The position numbers were made by a program, and so were the translations under genes. From JAPOXR01 sp965116115 (lineage in GTDB: Bacteria; Pseudomonadota; Alphaproteobacteria; Rhodobacterales; Rhodobacteraceae): a stretch of 64,000 bases of DNA. Below the pieces are notes generated by a model. That model ran no database searches, was not told the origin of the DNA, and saw only the letters and a program-made list of their open reading frames with translations. Where the stretch lies: NCBI GenBank assembly GCA_965116115.1, contig OZ220486.1, forward strand, positions 4,402,001 through 4,466,000, written 5' to 3'. The first letter of the stretch is position 1, and each line of letters begins with the position of its first letter. Positions 1 to 8,845 of the stretch are shown piece by piece.

Positions 1-1025
1 CCGGGGGCTGATCTGCCGAAAAGGCCCGCACAGGACACGAACGCGTAAAAAGCGCCCTGCGGCGGATCGCATCGCAATCCGCGGATACCGGCGAGTCTCT
101 CCATAAGAAAATCGCGCCGCCTCTGGTAAGCGGCGACGCAGCCGGATACGAATTTCCGGGACTGCTCCCCTTGAGTCAGCGCGGCCAGCGCCGCTTCCTG
201 GCCGATTGACGAGGCGTTTGTCGTCGACTGGCTCTGCAGTTTGATCATCGCGGAGATCAAATCACGCGGGCCCGCCGCATAGCCGATGCGCCAGCCGGTC
301 ATGGCATGTGATTTCGAAACGCCGTTGACTGTCAGAATCCGGCCGCTAAGATCGGGTGCGATTTCAGCCATCGTGGCGAATTCCGCGCCGTCAAACACGA
401 TTTTCTCGTAAATGTCGTCGGACAGCGCCGCGGCCTGCGGGAAAGGTCTCAACGCATCCGCCAGATCTCTCAGCTCACCGGCGGAATAGACGGCTCCGGT
501 CGGATTGCACGGAGAGTTCAGAATAACCCAGCGCGTACGGTCGCTGAGCGCGGCCGCCAGCCGCGGCGCCGTCAGCTTGAATCCTGTCTCTCTGCCGCAG
601 GGGACAATCACCGGCCGCGCGCCGGCGATGGCCGCCATGTCCGGATAGCTCACCCAGGACGGAGCCGGAATGACCACCTCGTCTCCTGTCTCGACTGTCG
701 CCATAAGCGCGTTGAAAATCAACTGTTTGGCTCCGGTCCCGATGATGATCTGATCCATTGCGCATTCGATGCCGTTCTCTGTGCGGAACTTTTCGGCGGC
801 GGCGCGGCGCAGGGCAGGCGTTCCGGCGACATCCGTGTAGCGCGTTTTTCCCTCTTTGACGGCGCGGCGCGCAGCGTCGGCGATGAATTCGGGCGTGCCG
901 AAATCCGGCTCGCCGACATTGAGTTTCAGGATCCGCTCCCCGTGCGCTTCCTTTTTGGCCGTAATGCGGGCGATCCGCGCCGTTCCGGACTCCCGCGCCC
1001 GGTCGATTCTTCCGGCGATGCGCAT
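1..1025 (-). CDS. Class I/II aminotransferase, aspartate aminotransferase-like (3' end outside window)
   Basis: PLP-dependent fold-type I aminotransferase, probably moving an amino group between aspartate or an aromatic amino acid and 2-oxoglutarate in the cytoplasm. About 341 residues are visible from the start at 1025; the C-terminus runs off the left edge. Seen: NVGEPDF near residue 36, NSPCNPTG near 170, the cofactor-binding DDIY near 203, and SKSHAMTGWRIGY near 237, in which K238 is the expected Schiff-base lysine. This set is typical of the bacterial AspC subfamily (known family signature); substrate choice cannot be read from sequence. It is the last visible gene of the leftward block, 275 bases after the methyltransferase, so it may have its own promoter. 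No frameshift is seen. Confidence 0.88.
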   Translation of the reverse strand, partial: MRIAGRIDRARESGTARIARITAKKEAHGERILKLNVGEPDFGTPEFIADAARRAVKEGKTRYTDVAGTPALRRAAAEKFRTENGIECAMDQIIIGTGAKQLIFNALMATVETGDEVVIPAPSWVSYPDMAAIAGARPVIVPCGRETGFKLTAPRLAAALSDRTRWVILNSPCNPTGAVYSAGELRDLADALRPFPQAAALSDDIYEKIVFDGAEFATMAEIAPDLSGRILTVNGVSKSHAMTGWRIGYAAGPRDLISAMIKLQSQSTTNASSIGQEAALAALTQGEQSRKFVSGCVAAYQRRRDFLMERLAGIRGLRCDPPQGAFYAFVSCAGLFGRSAP

Positions 1026-1300
1026 GTTTTGACACTCCGTTATCCTGATCCGGTCCGGATATACATGCAGTCCGGCACAGGCGCCCCAATTTCTTGTCGA
1101 AACCGCCGATGAAGCGGGCGGGAGCGTTTCCCGGCCGGGACAGGGCCCGCTCGCCGGTTTCAGCGCAGGTCCGGCAGGCGAAGCTTTTGCCGTTCCGCAT
1201 ATTCGAACAGCGGCAGGGCGGCTGTTTCCCGGACGCGGAGCGTCTGATTCGGCGAGCCGCCTCGCTATGCGCGATTTGACACGGGCCTGTCTCCGGACAG

Positions 1301-2230
1301 TCAGCTCGCCAAGGAACCGGGCGGCTTGATCCTGAAAATCAGGTAGCGGTTGTAGCGGCGGAACATCTCGGCGTTTCTGGAATCTCCGAACAAACGCCGC
1401 TCCAGCCGCGCCCGCCGACGCCTGCTGACCGCCGCGCGCAGCGCGAGTTTAATCATCTTCCGCCTGAAAGGATAGACGACGGCCAGATCCCGGTCTGCCC
1501 GATTCAGCGCCGCGCCCAGCATGTTGTAAAGGTTCTGTTCAAGGTCGACGGAAGGGGCGACCGCGTCGGTGATATCTTCCTCATGAAGCGTTTCAAAACC
1601 GCCGGCGGCCAGCGCTTTGCGGAATTCCTCCAGCGAATGTCCTCCTCCGACGATCCCGACATCTTCAAATTCTTCGTAGAATCTGCCGGTCCTGAAACAG
1701 TCGGAAATCACGATCTCGCCGTCCTGAGCCAGAAGATTCCCGGCATTGGCCAACGCCGCGGCAACCGGAATGTACTGCAGGCTCTCGGAGAAGAGGCACA
1801 GGTCAAAGCGCGGTTCGGCGCGGAAATCCTCAAAACGCGTCATATGAACAGGCACCGCCGGACCGGCGTTGGCCCGGCAGCGGGCAGCCAGAACGTCGCT
1901 CGGGACGACGATTTCGACATCATGGCCGGCCTTCGCCAAGTCCTTGGCGAATTCTCCGCAGCCGCCGCCGATATCAAGAATTCTCAGCCGGCCTGCCGGA
2001 AAGCAGCTCTTGATTTTCTCTGTGTAGGCTTCCTGCGCCCGCAGCAAATTTCCGGCGCAGACCTCGACGCCGGGGCGCCAATATCCATAGTGAAGATTCT
2101 CGCGTCCGGTCACGAACCGGACGAGACTGAGACCAAGATCCAGGCCCAGCGCCCGTGTGTCGATCTTGTTCCGCCGGGGCGCTGTCATTCCCGGCGCCGG
2201 ACATGCGCCGGGCTGCGATCTCTGGCGCAA
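1301..2230 (-). CDS. SAM-dependent methyltransferase, class I
   Basis: A 309-residue protein with a Rossmann-type methyltransferase core. The SAM-binding glycine motif ILDIGGGCGEFAKDL lies near residues 84-98, the acidic strand end (VVPSD) follows, and the motif IV region reads FDLCLFSESLQYI. The C-terminal third is rich in arginine (SRRRRARLERR) and may be a membrane- or nucleic-acid-contacting tail. Substrate is unknown; the layout resembles methyltransferases in small-molecule or glycan tailoring, which is inference. A second possible start, MTAPRRNK, lies 42 bases inside. It follows rppH by 36 bases and may be the last gene of the rsfS-to-rppH transcription unit. Confidence 0.75.
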   Translation of the reverse strand: MRQRSQPGACPAPGMTAPRRNKIDTRALGLDLGLSLVRFVTGRENLHYGYWRPGVEVCAGNLLRAQEAYTEKIKSCFPAGRLRILDIGGGCGEFAKDLAKAGHDVEIVVPSDVLAARCRANAGPAVPVHMTRFEDFRAEPRFDLCLFSESLQYIPVAAALANAGNLLAQDGEIVISDCFRTGRFYEEFEDVGIVGGGHSLEEFRKALAAGGFETLHEEDITDAVAPSVDLEQNLYNMLGAALNRADRDLAVVYPFRRKMIKLALRAAVSRRRRARLERRLFGDSRNAEMFRRYNRYLIFRIKPPGSLAS

Positions 2231-2266
2231 AGCGGGAACCGGCGCCCGGGACCCGCCGCCGCGACA

Positions 2267-2734
2267 TCAAAGCCGGTCAGCGAACCGGCGCACGACCTGA
2301 CGGTAAATGTCAGTCTTGAACCATACGGCATTCTGAACGATTTCATCGCCACTCATCCACCTCCATGCGGAAAATTCCGGGCGGGCAGTGCTGATATTGA
2401 TATCCGTATCCTGTCCTTTGAAACGGAACAGAAACCATTTCTGCCGCTGGCCGCGGAATCTCCCGCCCCAGATGTTCGGCGCCAGATCGCCGGGCAGATC
2501 ATAGTCGAGCCAGCCGGGGAATTCGTCCTCAGGATCCGCCAGTTCCGCGGCGATTCCTGTTTCCTCGCGGAGTTCGCGGCGGGCCGCCGCGAGCGGCGTT
2601 TCGCCGTCATCGATTCCGCCTTGCGGCATCTGCCAGGCTTCAAATTCGCTGTCGATCCGCCGGCCGGCGAAAATTCTTCCCCGCCGGCAGACGAGAACGA
2701 TGCCGGCGCAAAGCCGGTAAGGCAGACTGTCCAC
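2267..2734 (-). CDS. rppH: RNA pyrophosphohydrolase (NUDIX)
   Basis: Removes pyrophosphate from the 5' triphosphate end of mRNA to trigger decay, or hydrolyses dinucleoside polyphosphates. The 155 residues match the compact RppH form. The N-terminus YRLCAGIVLV leads into FEAWQMPQGGID, and the Nudix box GGIDDGETPLAAARRELREE is followed by TGI; its glutamates bind the metal. WQMPQGG before the box is characteristic of RppH/Ap4A hydrolases and separates it from generic NUDIX proteins. It starts 19 bases after the ctpA stop, as in many alphaproteobacterial ctpA-rppH pairs. The symbol rests on family and context. Confidence 0.9.
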   Translation of the reverse strand: MDSLPYRLCAGIVLVCRRGRIFAGRRIDSEFEAWQMPQGGIDDGETPLAAARRELREETGIAAELADPEDEFPGWLDYDLPGDLAPNIWGGRFRGQRQKWFLFRFKGQDTDINISTARPEFSAWRWMSGDEIVQNAVWFKTDIYRQVVRRFADRL

Positions 2735-2753
2735 GCGGCGCGCCCGTCAGCGG

Positions 2754-4085
2754 TCAGAGCCGCTCAAGAGCGTTGACGGCCGAAATCATGTCTATGGCGT
2801 AGGCCAGCTGCGGGTCCCGGCGCCGCAGCTCCTCAAGGATCTCCTGCCGCCGCAGCATGTTCTCTTCATCATCTTCATCTTCGGTATTCATGAGGCTGTC
2901 ATTTTCCAGACTGCCCCTCAGATCGGCTTCCGACATAAATTCGCGTTCCTCCGGCTCTTCCTGCGGCAGCTGAGATGAACGCCCCTTGTAATGGATGTCA
3001 GGCACAATGCCTTGCGCTTGGATGGAGCGCCCCGACGGCGTGTAGTAACGGGCCGTCGTGATCCGGATTCCGCCTTTTTCCGTGCCGAGATCAATGATGG
3101 TCTGCACGGAGCCTTTGCCGAAACTTTTGGTTCCGACCACCACGGCGCGTTTGTGATCCTGCAGGGCGCCGGCGACGATTTCGGAGGCCGAAGCCGAGCC
3201 GCCGTTGATCAAAACCACGATCGGCTTGCCCTCGGCGAGGTCGCCGGGTTCGGCGGTGAAATTCTGGGTTCCGGAAATATCGCGCCCGCGCACCGAGACG
3301 ATGTCCCCCTGATCAAGAAACGCATCCGCGATTTCCACAGCCGTATCCAGCAGTCCGCCCGGATTGTTCCGGAGATCCAGCACCACTCCGGCGAAATTGT
3401 CCATGCCTCCCGCCGCCTCGGCCTGTTCTTTGATTCCCTCGGTCACATTGCCCAGCGACTGGCGGTTGAATGTCTTGACCCGGACCACAAGCGCGTCCGC
3501 CTCGCGGCGGACTTCGGCGGAAGCGATTTTGATGATGTCCCGCGTGATTGTGACTTCAAGCGGCGCGCCGGCTTCTTCGCGCTCGACGGTCAGGACGATC
3601 TCCGATCCCACCGGCCCGCGCATTTTCTTGACGGCCTCGTCAAGAGTCATCCCGAGAACGGTTTCGCCGTCAATCGCGGTGATGAAATCGCCGGCCTGCA
3701 TGCCTGCCTTCGCGGCCGGCGTGTCGTCTATGGGAGAAACCACCTTCACCCAGCCGTTCTCCATCGTGACCTCGATTCCAAGCCCGCCGAACTGGCCGCT
3801 TGTCTGTTCCTCGGTCTGATCCATCTGTTCCGGAGACATATAACCGGAATGCGGATCAAGAGTCGCCAGCATTCCCTGGACCGCGCCCTGAATCAGATCG
3901 GCGTCATCCACCGGTTCGACATATTTCGTGCGCACGATCTGCAGGGCCTCGCTGAACAGATCAAGAAGCTCATAGACGTTGGGCCCGGATTGCTCTTCCT
4001 CGGCTTTGCCCGCCGAAATCAGCCAGACGGCGGAAAAAAACGCAGCAACAGCGAAAAGGGCGGCGGGCGCAAGTTTTCTTCTCAT
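2754..4085 (-). CDS. ctpA: C-terminal processing peptidase (S41)
   Basis: Periplasmic serine protease that trims or degrades proteins from the C-terminus. The chosen start at 4085 gives MRRKLAPAALFAVAAFF, an export signal or anchor, and has AAGGA about 9 bases upstream; the frame is open further upstream, but without a signal there. Domains: signal segment 1-27, N-terminal helical region, PDZ roughly 100-185, peptidase core 190-360. The catalytic serine is expected at S299 in GGSASASE and the lysine at K324 in SFGKG, 25 residues apart as in the family. The acidic tail (residues about 385-425) is low in complexity. It sits between gpmI and rppH. About 443 residues, normal length. Confidence 0.93.
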   Translation of the reverse strand: MRRKLAPAALFAVAAFFSAVWLISAGKAEEEQSGPNVYELLDLFSEALQIVRTKYVEPVDDADLIQGAVQGMLATLDPHSGYMSPEQMDQTEEQTSGQFGGLGIEVTMENGWVKVVSPIDDTPAAKAGMQAGDFITAIDGETVLGMTLDEAVKKMRGPVGSEIVLTVEREEAGAPLEVTITRDIIKIASAEVRREADALVVRVKTFNRQSLGNVTEGIKEQAEAAGGMDNFAGVVLDLRNNPGGLLDTAVEIADAFLDQGDIVSVRGRDISGTQNFTAEPGDLAEGKPIVVLINGGSASASEIVAGALQDHKRAVVVGTKSFGKGSVQTIIDLGTEKGGIRITTARYYTPSGRSIQAQGIVPDIHYKGRSSQLPQEEPEEREFMSEADLRGSLENDSLMNTEDEDDEENMLRRQEILEELRRRDPQLAYAIDMISAVNALERL

Positions 4086-4223
4086 CGTTTTCGTCTTCCT
4101 TGACACTGCTCGGCGGGCCGCGCTGGAACGTGGATATCCGCCGGAATCATCGTTCAGCATGGTGTTTAGCGGACCGGCGGCGGAATTGCCACTTTTCGAC
4201 TGCGGACCGGCAGCGGCGCATTG

Positions 4224-5753
4224 TCATGCCAACAGGCTTTTTCCGGTCATTTCACCGGGTTTGTCAATGCCCATGAGATACAGAATCGTCGGCGCGAGAT
4301 CAGACAATGTTCCCGGCCTCAGTTCCGCGCCGCCGGAGCCGCCGACGAGAATCACCGGAACCGGGTTCGTGGTGTGGGCGGTATGCGGCGCTCCGGTCCG
4401 CGGGTCGATCATTGTCTCGCAATTTCCGTGATCCGCGGTCACGACCATGACACCTCCCGCCTCGCGGATTGCCGCTTCCGCCCGGCCGAGGCCTTTGTCG
4501 ACCGCTTCGCAGGCTCTGACCGCCGCGGACAGGCTGCCCGTGTGCCCCACCATGTCGGGATTGGCGAAGTTCGCCACAATGAGGTCATAGCCGGCCCGCA
4601 CGGCCCGCACGAACTCATCAGCGACCTCTTCCGCCGCCATTTCGGGCGCAAGATCGTAAGTCGGAACCTTCGGGCTTTGCGCCATGTGCCGGTCTTCGCC
4701 GGTCTCAGGCCTTTCTTTGCCGCCGTTCAGGAAATACGTGACGTGCGGATATTTTTCCGTCTCGGCCAGCCGGAACTGCGTCAAGCCGCGGGCCGCGACG
4801 CACTCCCCCAGCGTGTTCGGCACGCCGGGCTTGTGATACATGGAATCGATCCAAGGCTGCGGTTCCCCGAAATAGGGAACCATGCCGAGAGCCGCCGACA
4901 GCCGGGGCCTGGAGGACACGTCGAATGAACCGAATTCCGGATCGGCGAGCGACGCCGCCAGCTGCCGCATCCGGTCGGATCTGAAATTCACGAGGAAAAC
5001 GCCGTCGCCTTCCCGCATGCCGTCATATCCGTCGACAACGCTCGGGAGAATGAATTCATCGGTTTCGCCTTGCAGAGCCGCCAGTTCCAGCGCGTGCCGG
5101 GCGCTTTCCGCCCGTCTCCCCTGACCGGCTGCGATGGCGCGCTGCGCTTTCCGCACCCGGTCCCATCGTTGGTCCCGGTCCATGGCGTAGTAGCGGCCGC
5201 AGACCGTTTCAACGCGGGCGCCGGATCCGATCAGACTCCCGAGCCGGGACAGATGCCGCCGCGCCAGTCCGGGGGCCGAGTCCCGCCCGTCCGTGAAAAC
5301 ATGCACGGCGGTCCGCAGACCGAGCCCCGTGAGCGCCCGGACGGCGGCGGCCATGTGATCGAGAAGCGCGTGCACGCCGGCATCCGTCGCCAATCCGGCG
5401 ACGTGCGCTCTGCCGCCCCGCGCGGTGACCCGGCCGGCGAAATCCAGCAGCGCGGGTTCGGCAAAGAAGGATCCGTCATCAATGGCGGCGGTAATGCGCT
5501 GCATTTCCATCAGCATGACGCGGCCGGCGCCGATATGGAGATGGCCGACCTCGGAATTGCCTATGTTTCCGGCGGGCAGCCCCACGGCTTCGCCGCAGGC
5601 GGTCAAAGTCGAAGACGGGCACTCGGCGAACAATCTGTCGAAATTGGGCGTGCGCGCCTGAGCGACGGCATTGCCGGCCGTGCTGCCAGAAATGCCCCAT
5701 CCGTCCAGAATGCACAGCGCAACCGTCCGGCGGCCGTCCGAGACGCGGTTCAT
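4224..5753 (-). CDS. gpmI: 2,3-bisphosphoglycerate-independent phosphoglycerate mutase
   Basis: Interconverts 3- and 2-phosphoglycerate in glycolysis and gluconeogenesis, using two manganese ions and a phosphoserine. The 509 residues are full length. The first metal-site aspartate is in ILDGWG (D17), the serine nucleophile in GNSEVGH (S67), and the C-terminal metal-binding pattern in VTADHGNCE. NFANPDMVGHTG holds further ligands. It starts 4 bases after the rlmH stop, so coupling is likely, and leads into ctpA after a 138-base gap. No anomaly is seen. The cofactor-dependent GpmA family is unrelated in sequence and is excluded. Confidence 0.96.
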   Translation of the reverse strand: MNRVSDGRRTVALCILDGWGISGSTAGNAVAQARTPNFDRLFAECPSSTLTACGEAVGLPAGNIGNSEVGHLHIGAGRVMLMEMQRITAAIDDGSFFAEPALLDFAGRVTARGGRAHVAGLATDAGVHALLDHMAAAVRALTGLGLRTAVHVFTDGRDSAPGLARRHLSRLGSLIGSGARVETVCGRYYAMDRDQRWDRVRKAQRAIAAGQGRRAESARHALELAALQGETDEFILPSVVDGYDGMREGDGVFLVNFRSDRMRQLAASLADPEFGSFDVSSRPRLSAALGMVPYFGEPQPWIDSMYHKPGVPNTLGECVAARGLTQFRLAETEKYPHVTYFLNGGKERPETGEDRHMAQSPKVPTYDLAPEMAAEEVADEFVRAVRAGYDLIVANFANPDMVGHTGSLSAAVRACEAVDKGLGRAEAAIREAGGVMVVTADHGNCETMIDPRTGAPHTAHTTNPVPVILVGGSGGAELRPGTLSDLAPTILYLMGIDKPGEMTGKSLLA

Positions 5754-5757
5754 CCGT

Positions 5758-6216
5758 TCATGCCCTGTGATAGGGTTCCCCGCGCAGAATCGAAACTGCC
5801 CGGTAGAGCTGCTCAGCCAGCAATACGCGGGCGATCATGTGGGGAAACGTCATGCGGCCGAGGGAAATCCGCCTCTCGGCGTTCTCCGCGAGAGGAGCCG
5901 GCGCGCCGTCCGGGCCGCCGATCAGAAACGCGGCCTCCCGCAGACCGCTGTCGCGCCAACGGGCCAGAATGCCGGCGAAATCAATGCTGGTTTCGAGCCG
6001 CGCCCTTTCGTCCAAGACGCACAGGGCCGTGCCTTCGCGCTCGACAGCTGAACGCAGCCAGTTCGGCGGACTCCGGGCAGGATCGTATTCCCTCACGACG
6101 GCGGGTCCGAGTCCGATTCCCGGTCCGCGGCGGCAGATCCTGTCAACGAACCGTTCCGTCAGTTCGCGTTCGGGGCCCGGGCGCGCTTTGCCGGCGGCGA
6201 GAAGACTGAGCCGCAT
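5758..6216 (-). CDS. rlmH: 23S rRNA (pseudouridine-1915-N3)-methyltransferase
   Basis: SPOUT-class methyltransferase that modifies pseudouridine 1915 in helix 69 of 23S rRNA on the assembled ribosome. 152 residues, typical for RlmH. The C-terminal knot region is present: FLIGGPDGA near residue 100, then SLGRMTFPHMIARVLLAEQL, and the family ending GEPYHR. Its start codon directly abuts the rsfS stop (6216/6217). Pairing with rsfS is conserved in bacteria. No unusual residue is seen at the SAM pocket. Confidence 0.95.
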   Translation of the reverse strand: MRLSLLAAGKARPGPERELTERFVDRICRRGPGIGLGPAVVREYDPARSPPNWLRSAVEREGTALCVLDERARLETSIDFAGILARWRDSGLREAAFLIGGPDGAPAPLAENAERRISLGRMTFPHMIARVLLAEQLYRAVSILRGEPYHRA

Positions 6217-6678
6217 TCAGCCGCCGCCGGAAAGCGCCGGCATCCAGAGTTTTTCCAGTTGGTAGAATTCGCGGACCTCCGGGCGGAAAACATGGACGAT
6301 CACATCACCGGCATCGATCAGCACCCAGTCACCGTGCTCTTTGCCTTCCACGCTTGCCGGCAGATTTCTTTCGTGTTTCAGCCGCTCGATCAAATTCTCA
6401 CTGATGGAGATGACCTGCCGCACGGACCGGCCGGACGCGATGACCATATGGTCCGCCATATCGGACTTGCCCGCTAGTTCTATGCAGACGATGTCTTCAG
6501 CTTTATCGCGGTCGAGTGAGTTGAGAATGAAGTCAACCAGCTGATTCTCCGCTGGGACTGCAGGAGCGTCGCCGGCAACGGCTTCTCCGACGGCCGGAAA
6601 ATCGGCGGCGCGCGCATTTTGCGACAGAATGCTTCCCTCCTTGCTGCCATCATGCGCGCCATCGGGCCGCGCATTCAC
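6217..6678 (-). CDS. rsfS: Ribosomal silencing factor RsfS
   Basis: Binds ribosomal protein uL14 and blocks subunit joining during starvation. The conserved core runs from LVDFILNSLDRDKAEDIV (about residue 47) through DHMVIASGRSVRQV and EHGDWVLIDAGDVIVHVF to the C-terminal FYQLEKLW. The first 45 residues are not conserved, so the true start may be internal; the frame from 6678 is used. It is the first gene of the rsfS-rlmH-gpmI unit. In many alphaproteobacteria nadD and proA lie upstream; here the upstream flank is a broken transposase, so that neighbourhood has been cut. The poorly conserved N-terminal part may itself be affected. Confidence 0.93.
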   Translation of the reverse strand: MNARPDGAHDGSKEGSILSQNARAADFPAVGEAVAGDAPAVPAENQLVDFILNSLDRDKAEDIVCIELAGKSDMADHMVIASGRSVRQVISISENLIERLKHERNLPASVEGKEHGDWVLIDAGDVIVHVFRPEVREFYQLEKLWMPALSGGG

Positions 6679-6810
6679 GCTTCTTGGAAAGATATAAGGA
6701 TCCGGCGTTCAGGCTTCAACTTGATTCATCGAGGGCTTTTTGTCCTGCCTGACAGGAAATGCTTGCGCGCGACGAACCAAAGATCTCCGAATAACGGCTC
6801 CGGATTTTCA

Positions 6811-7062
6811 TCACCGCGTCAGACTGCGAAGCGCGTCAGGCAAGCGGTCGAAGAGCCCTGATGTCCCGTATACATGAAAACAGTTCCAGACGGTGCTGAA
6901 CGGCGGAACACACTTCGGAACCGTGCGATGCCGGCACCCGGTTCCAAGCATGAACCGGTCGGCGTTGAATGCTTCCCGGCAATCCGTGACGGGCTTCCGC
7001 TCTGTCTTCGGCAGCGGGGGAAGAAGCGGTGCGGTCACCGCCTGTCGTTCATCGCTCACGCC
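6811..7062 (-). pseudogene. IS5-family transposase, N-terminal remnant
   Basis: About 80 residues resemble the N-terminal domain of IS5-group transposases: LLPPLPKTERKPVTDCREAF, then RFMLGTGCRHRTVPK, then PPFSTVWNCFHVYG and GLFDRLPDALRSL. This matches the family pattern of a LLPP segment, RTGCxWRxLPxDxPP and TVxxYFxxWxxxGxxxRxxxAL. The frame ends soon after, with no DDE catalytic domain, and conserved positions are already altered (for example YFxxW is now CFHVY). It occupies the space upstream of rsfS. The surrounding 6680-6810 and 7063-7215 hold nothing else recognisable and are probably IS debris. Confidence 0.62.
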
Positions 7063-7215
7063 GGTTTCAATACCGCCCGAAGGCCGCTTGCACGGCTCCG
7101 AGCAGATTCTTGTTCCAAACCATGCGGCTGCCCGCATTGAGGAAAAATGCGCGCTGCCGCTGAACGGGATCGCCGTAGACGGTCCGCGCGCCCGCCGCCG
7201 GTCGCGCTCGGCCGG

Positions 7216-8103
7216 TCATCGGACGGCGCCGAATGCTCTTTTGCCCATGGCTTTCTGCAACTCGTAAATCGAACCCTGCCTCGGCGGGTCGGGGAACGCG
7301 ATTCGCATCGGACATGCAACGACACGCGGTTCAATCGTTGAACCGCCGCAGAGCAGCCGGCTGTCGAACTCTTCTATGCCGTCCCAGTTTCCGCGCCCGC
7401 CGACCACCGGGAAGGCGTCCGCGGCCATGATTTCGTAGAAGATTATCCGGCGGTCCATCGTCGAGGTGTTCAACGCGGAACCGTGAACGATCCGCGCGTG
7501 GTGGATGGAGATCGAGCCGGCCGGCCCCATGAGCGGCACCGCATCCTTCAGGTCCAGCCCGGATGCGTCAAGATCCATCGCCCCGGCAAACACGCCGTCA
7601 TGGTGATGGTTGAAGACACCCATCCTGTGAGTGCCGGGGAATACCATCAGAGGGCCGTTCTCCAAGCCCATGTCGTCAATGATCAGACCCGCCGCCAGCA
7701 CGTCGTCGTTCGTATAAGGATAGAAGGCCCAATCCTGGTGCCACTCGACCGCAGCTCCGTATCCCGCCGATTTCATGTTGAGCTTGGTGGTCTGCAGGCG
7801 AAGATCCGGCCCGATCAGGTCGCGTATCGGCGCAAGCAGGTGGTCTGAGCGCATCAAGTCGCTGATGACCTGCGACTGCGTGTGCGGCAGCTTGACTCGG
7901 CGGATCCGCGGGCTGCCGGGCGTGTGGCTGTCCTCCAAGTCGATCCTGTCGTCGGATTCCGTCATGTCCTGCGCCATGTCCTGGAATCGGCCGATTTCGG
8001 CGCGGATCTCGTCAATGGCTTCCTCGGGCATCCGACCCTCAAGGATCAGGTAGCCCTGCTCCCTGTAGAAATCGATCTGGGATCTCGTCAGAACTTCAGG
8101 CAT
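7216..8103 (-). CDS. Phytanoyl-CoA dioxygenase (PhyH) family oxygenase
   Basis: Fe(II)/2-oxoglutarate-dependent oxygenase of 295 residues. The iron ligands expected from the family are visible: H122 and D124 in VEWHQDWAFYP and the distal H207 in RIVHGSALNTS, with R218/R219 nearby for 2-oxoglutarate. The N-terminus FYREQGYLILEG is the usual PhyH opening. Substrate is unknown; such genes in marine and host-associated alphaproteobacteria often act on small organic acids, osmolytes or secondary metabolites. It stands alone between IS debris on both sides, and a second PhyH gene is at 39623-40570. The family is clear, the reaction is not. Confidence 0.88.
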   Translation of the reverse strand: MPEVLTRSQIDFYREQGYLILEGRMPEEAIDEIRAEIGRFQDMAQDMTESDDRIDLEDSHTPGSPRIRRVKLPHTQSQVISDLMRSDHLLAPIRDLIGPDLRLQTTKLNMKSAGYGAAVEWHQDWAFYPYTNDDVLAAGLIIDDMGLENGPLMVFPGTHRMGVFNHHHDGVFAGAMDLDASGLDLKDAVPLMGPAGSISIHHARIVHGSALNTSTMDRRIIFYEIMAADAFPVVGGRGNWDGIEEFDSRLLCGGSTIEPRVVACPMRIAFPDPPRQGSIYELQKAMGKRAFGAVR

Positions 8104-8512
8104 TGTCGTTCTCGGGAGACAGCCTCCGGACTTCAGGTCAGAAGCACGGTAACCTCAGAATCCTGCAGGCGCAATACAATTGCGCATGCCCGGCAATTCT
8201 CATTCTGAGATATGACCGGTCACCCCGCGACAGGACGCACGTTTGCGGATCAGCAAGGAAATGAAAGTCTGCTGCAGCCTCGCGACGGGCCCGCGTCTGT
8301 GGATGACTCCTGACGGAATGATCCTTGGTTTGATTCATTCAAGGTGTCCGGCAAACTGTTCTTGACCGGTCGCCGCTTTCGAACTGATACGGACCGAGCG
8401 GCTGCTGGCCAGCGCCGGGAGCAGAACTTATCAGGGGAGAGGCTTTCCTTCCACCGACAGCCGTCGATCCCCGGCGAAGCCCCGGATACGCGCAGCGGTT
8501 CGCCGGCCGAGG
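8104..8512. other. Intergenic region without a recognised gene
   Basis: 409 bases between the PhyH start and the stop of the coiled-coil protein gene. No open frame here resembles a known family and no clear promoter was found. It probably holds the promoter of the leftward PhyH gene. Confidence 0.5.
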
Positions 8513-8845
8513 TCAGACAGGCCAGCGCACGATGATGCCGAGCAGAATGACACCCAGACCGATGGCGGCGACGATCCAGCGCGTGTTGTCCCTTTCGCGT
8601 CTCGCCTGCTCCGCACCCCAATCACTGATTTTCGCCAAAAGCTCTGAGATCGCCGCTTTCTGCTCTGAGATCGCCGCTTCCTGCTTCGCTGCCTGCTTCG
8701 CTTCCCTTTCCGCCGCATTGTGCTCCATGCGCTCGACAGCGGCTTTGATGGTCTCGACATGCGTGTTCATCCGCTCCTCCAGCACCGCTCCCTGAGTCTC
8801 AAGGGCGGACATCCGTTTCCTCAACTCTTCCAGTTCTGAGTCCAT
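8513..8845 (-). CDS. Small coiled-coil protein with C-terminal membrane anchor
   Basis: About 110 residues from the start MDSELEELRK at 8845 (MCPHMDSE at 8857 is an alternative; the frame stays open further upstream, but that part is arginine-rich and unlike a protein). Residues 1-80 form a heptad-rich coiled coil, including a short duplicated unit (EAAISEQ/KAAISEL). Residues about 90-108, IVAAIGLGVILLGIIVRW, form one membrane segment, so this would be a tail-anchored protein with a cytoplasmic coil. No family is assigned. It lies just outside the inverted repeat that bounds the restriction-modification island. Coil proteins of this size occur in DUF1640-like and phage-associated families, but no specific match is claimed. 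Confidence 0.6.
   Translation of the reverse strand: MDSELEELRKRMSALETQGAVLEERMNTHVETIKAAVERMEHNAAEREAKQAAKQEAAISEQKAAISELLAKISDWGAEQARRERDNTRWIVAAIGLGVILLGIIVRWPV
8641..8682. repeat. Tandem 21-bp repeat (2 units) in the coiled-coil gene
   Basis: Two consecutive 21-base units, gctctgagatcgccgctt followed by tct or cct, differing at one position. In protein this gives the repeated seven-residue AAISE(Q/L) step, one heptad pair, so copy-number change would keep the frame and lengthen or shorten the coil. Confidence 0.85.

Noticed and set aside
1583..2776. A 397-codon open frame on the plus strand across the methyltransferase and rppH genes
   Set aside because: It is antisense to two recognised genes, has no family resemblance and arises from the high GC bias at third positions.
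2991..4103. A 370-codon plus-strand frame across ctpA
   Set aside because: Antisense to a clear S41 protease; composition is histidine/arginine-rich as in shadow frames.
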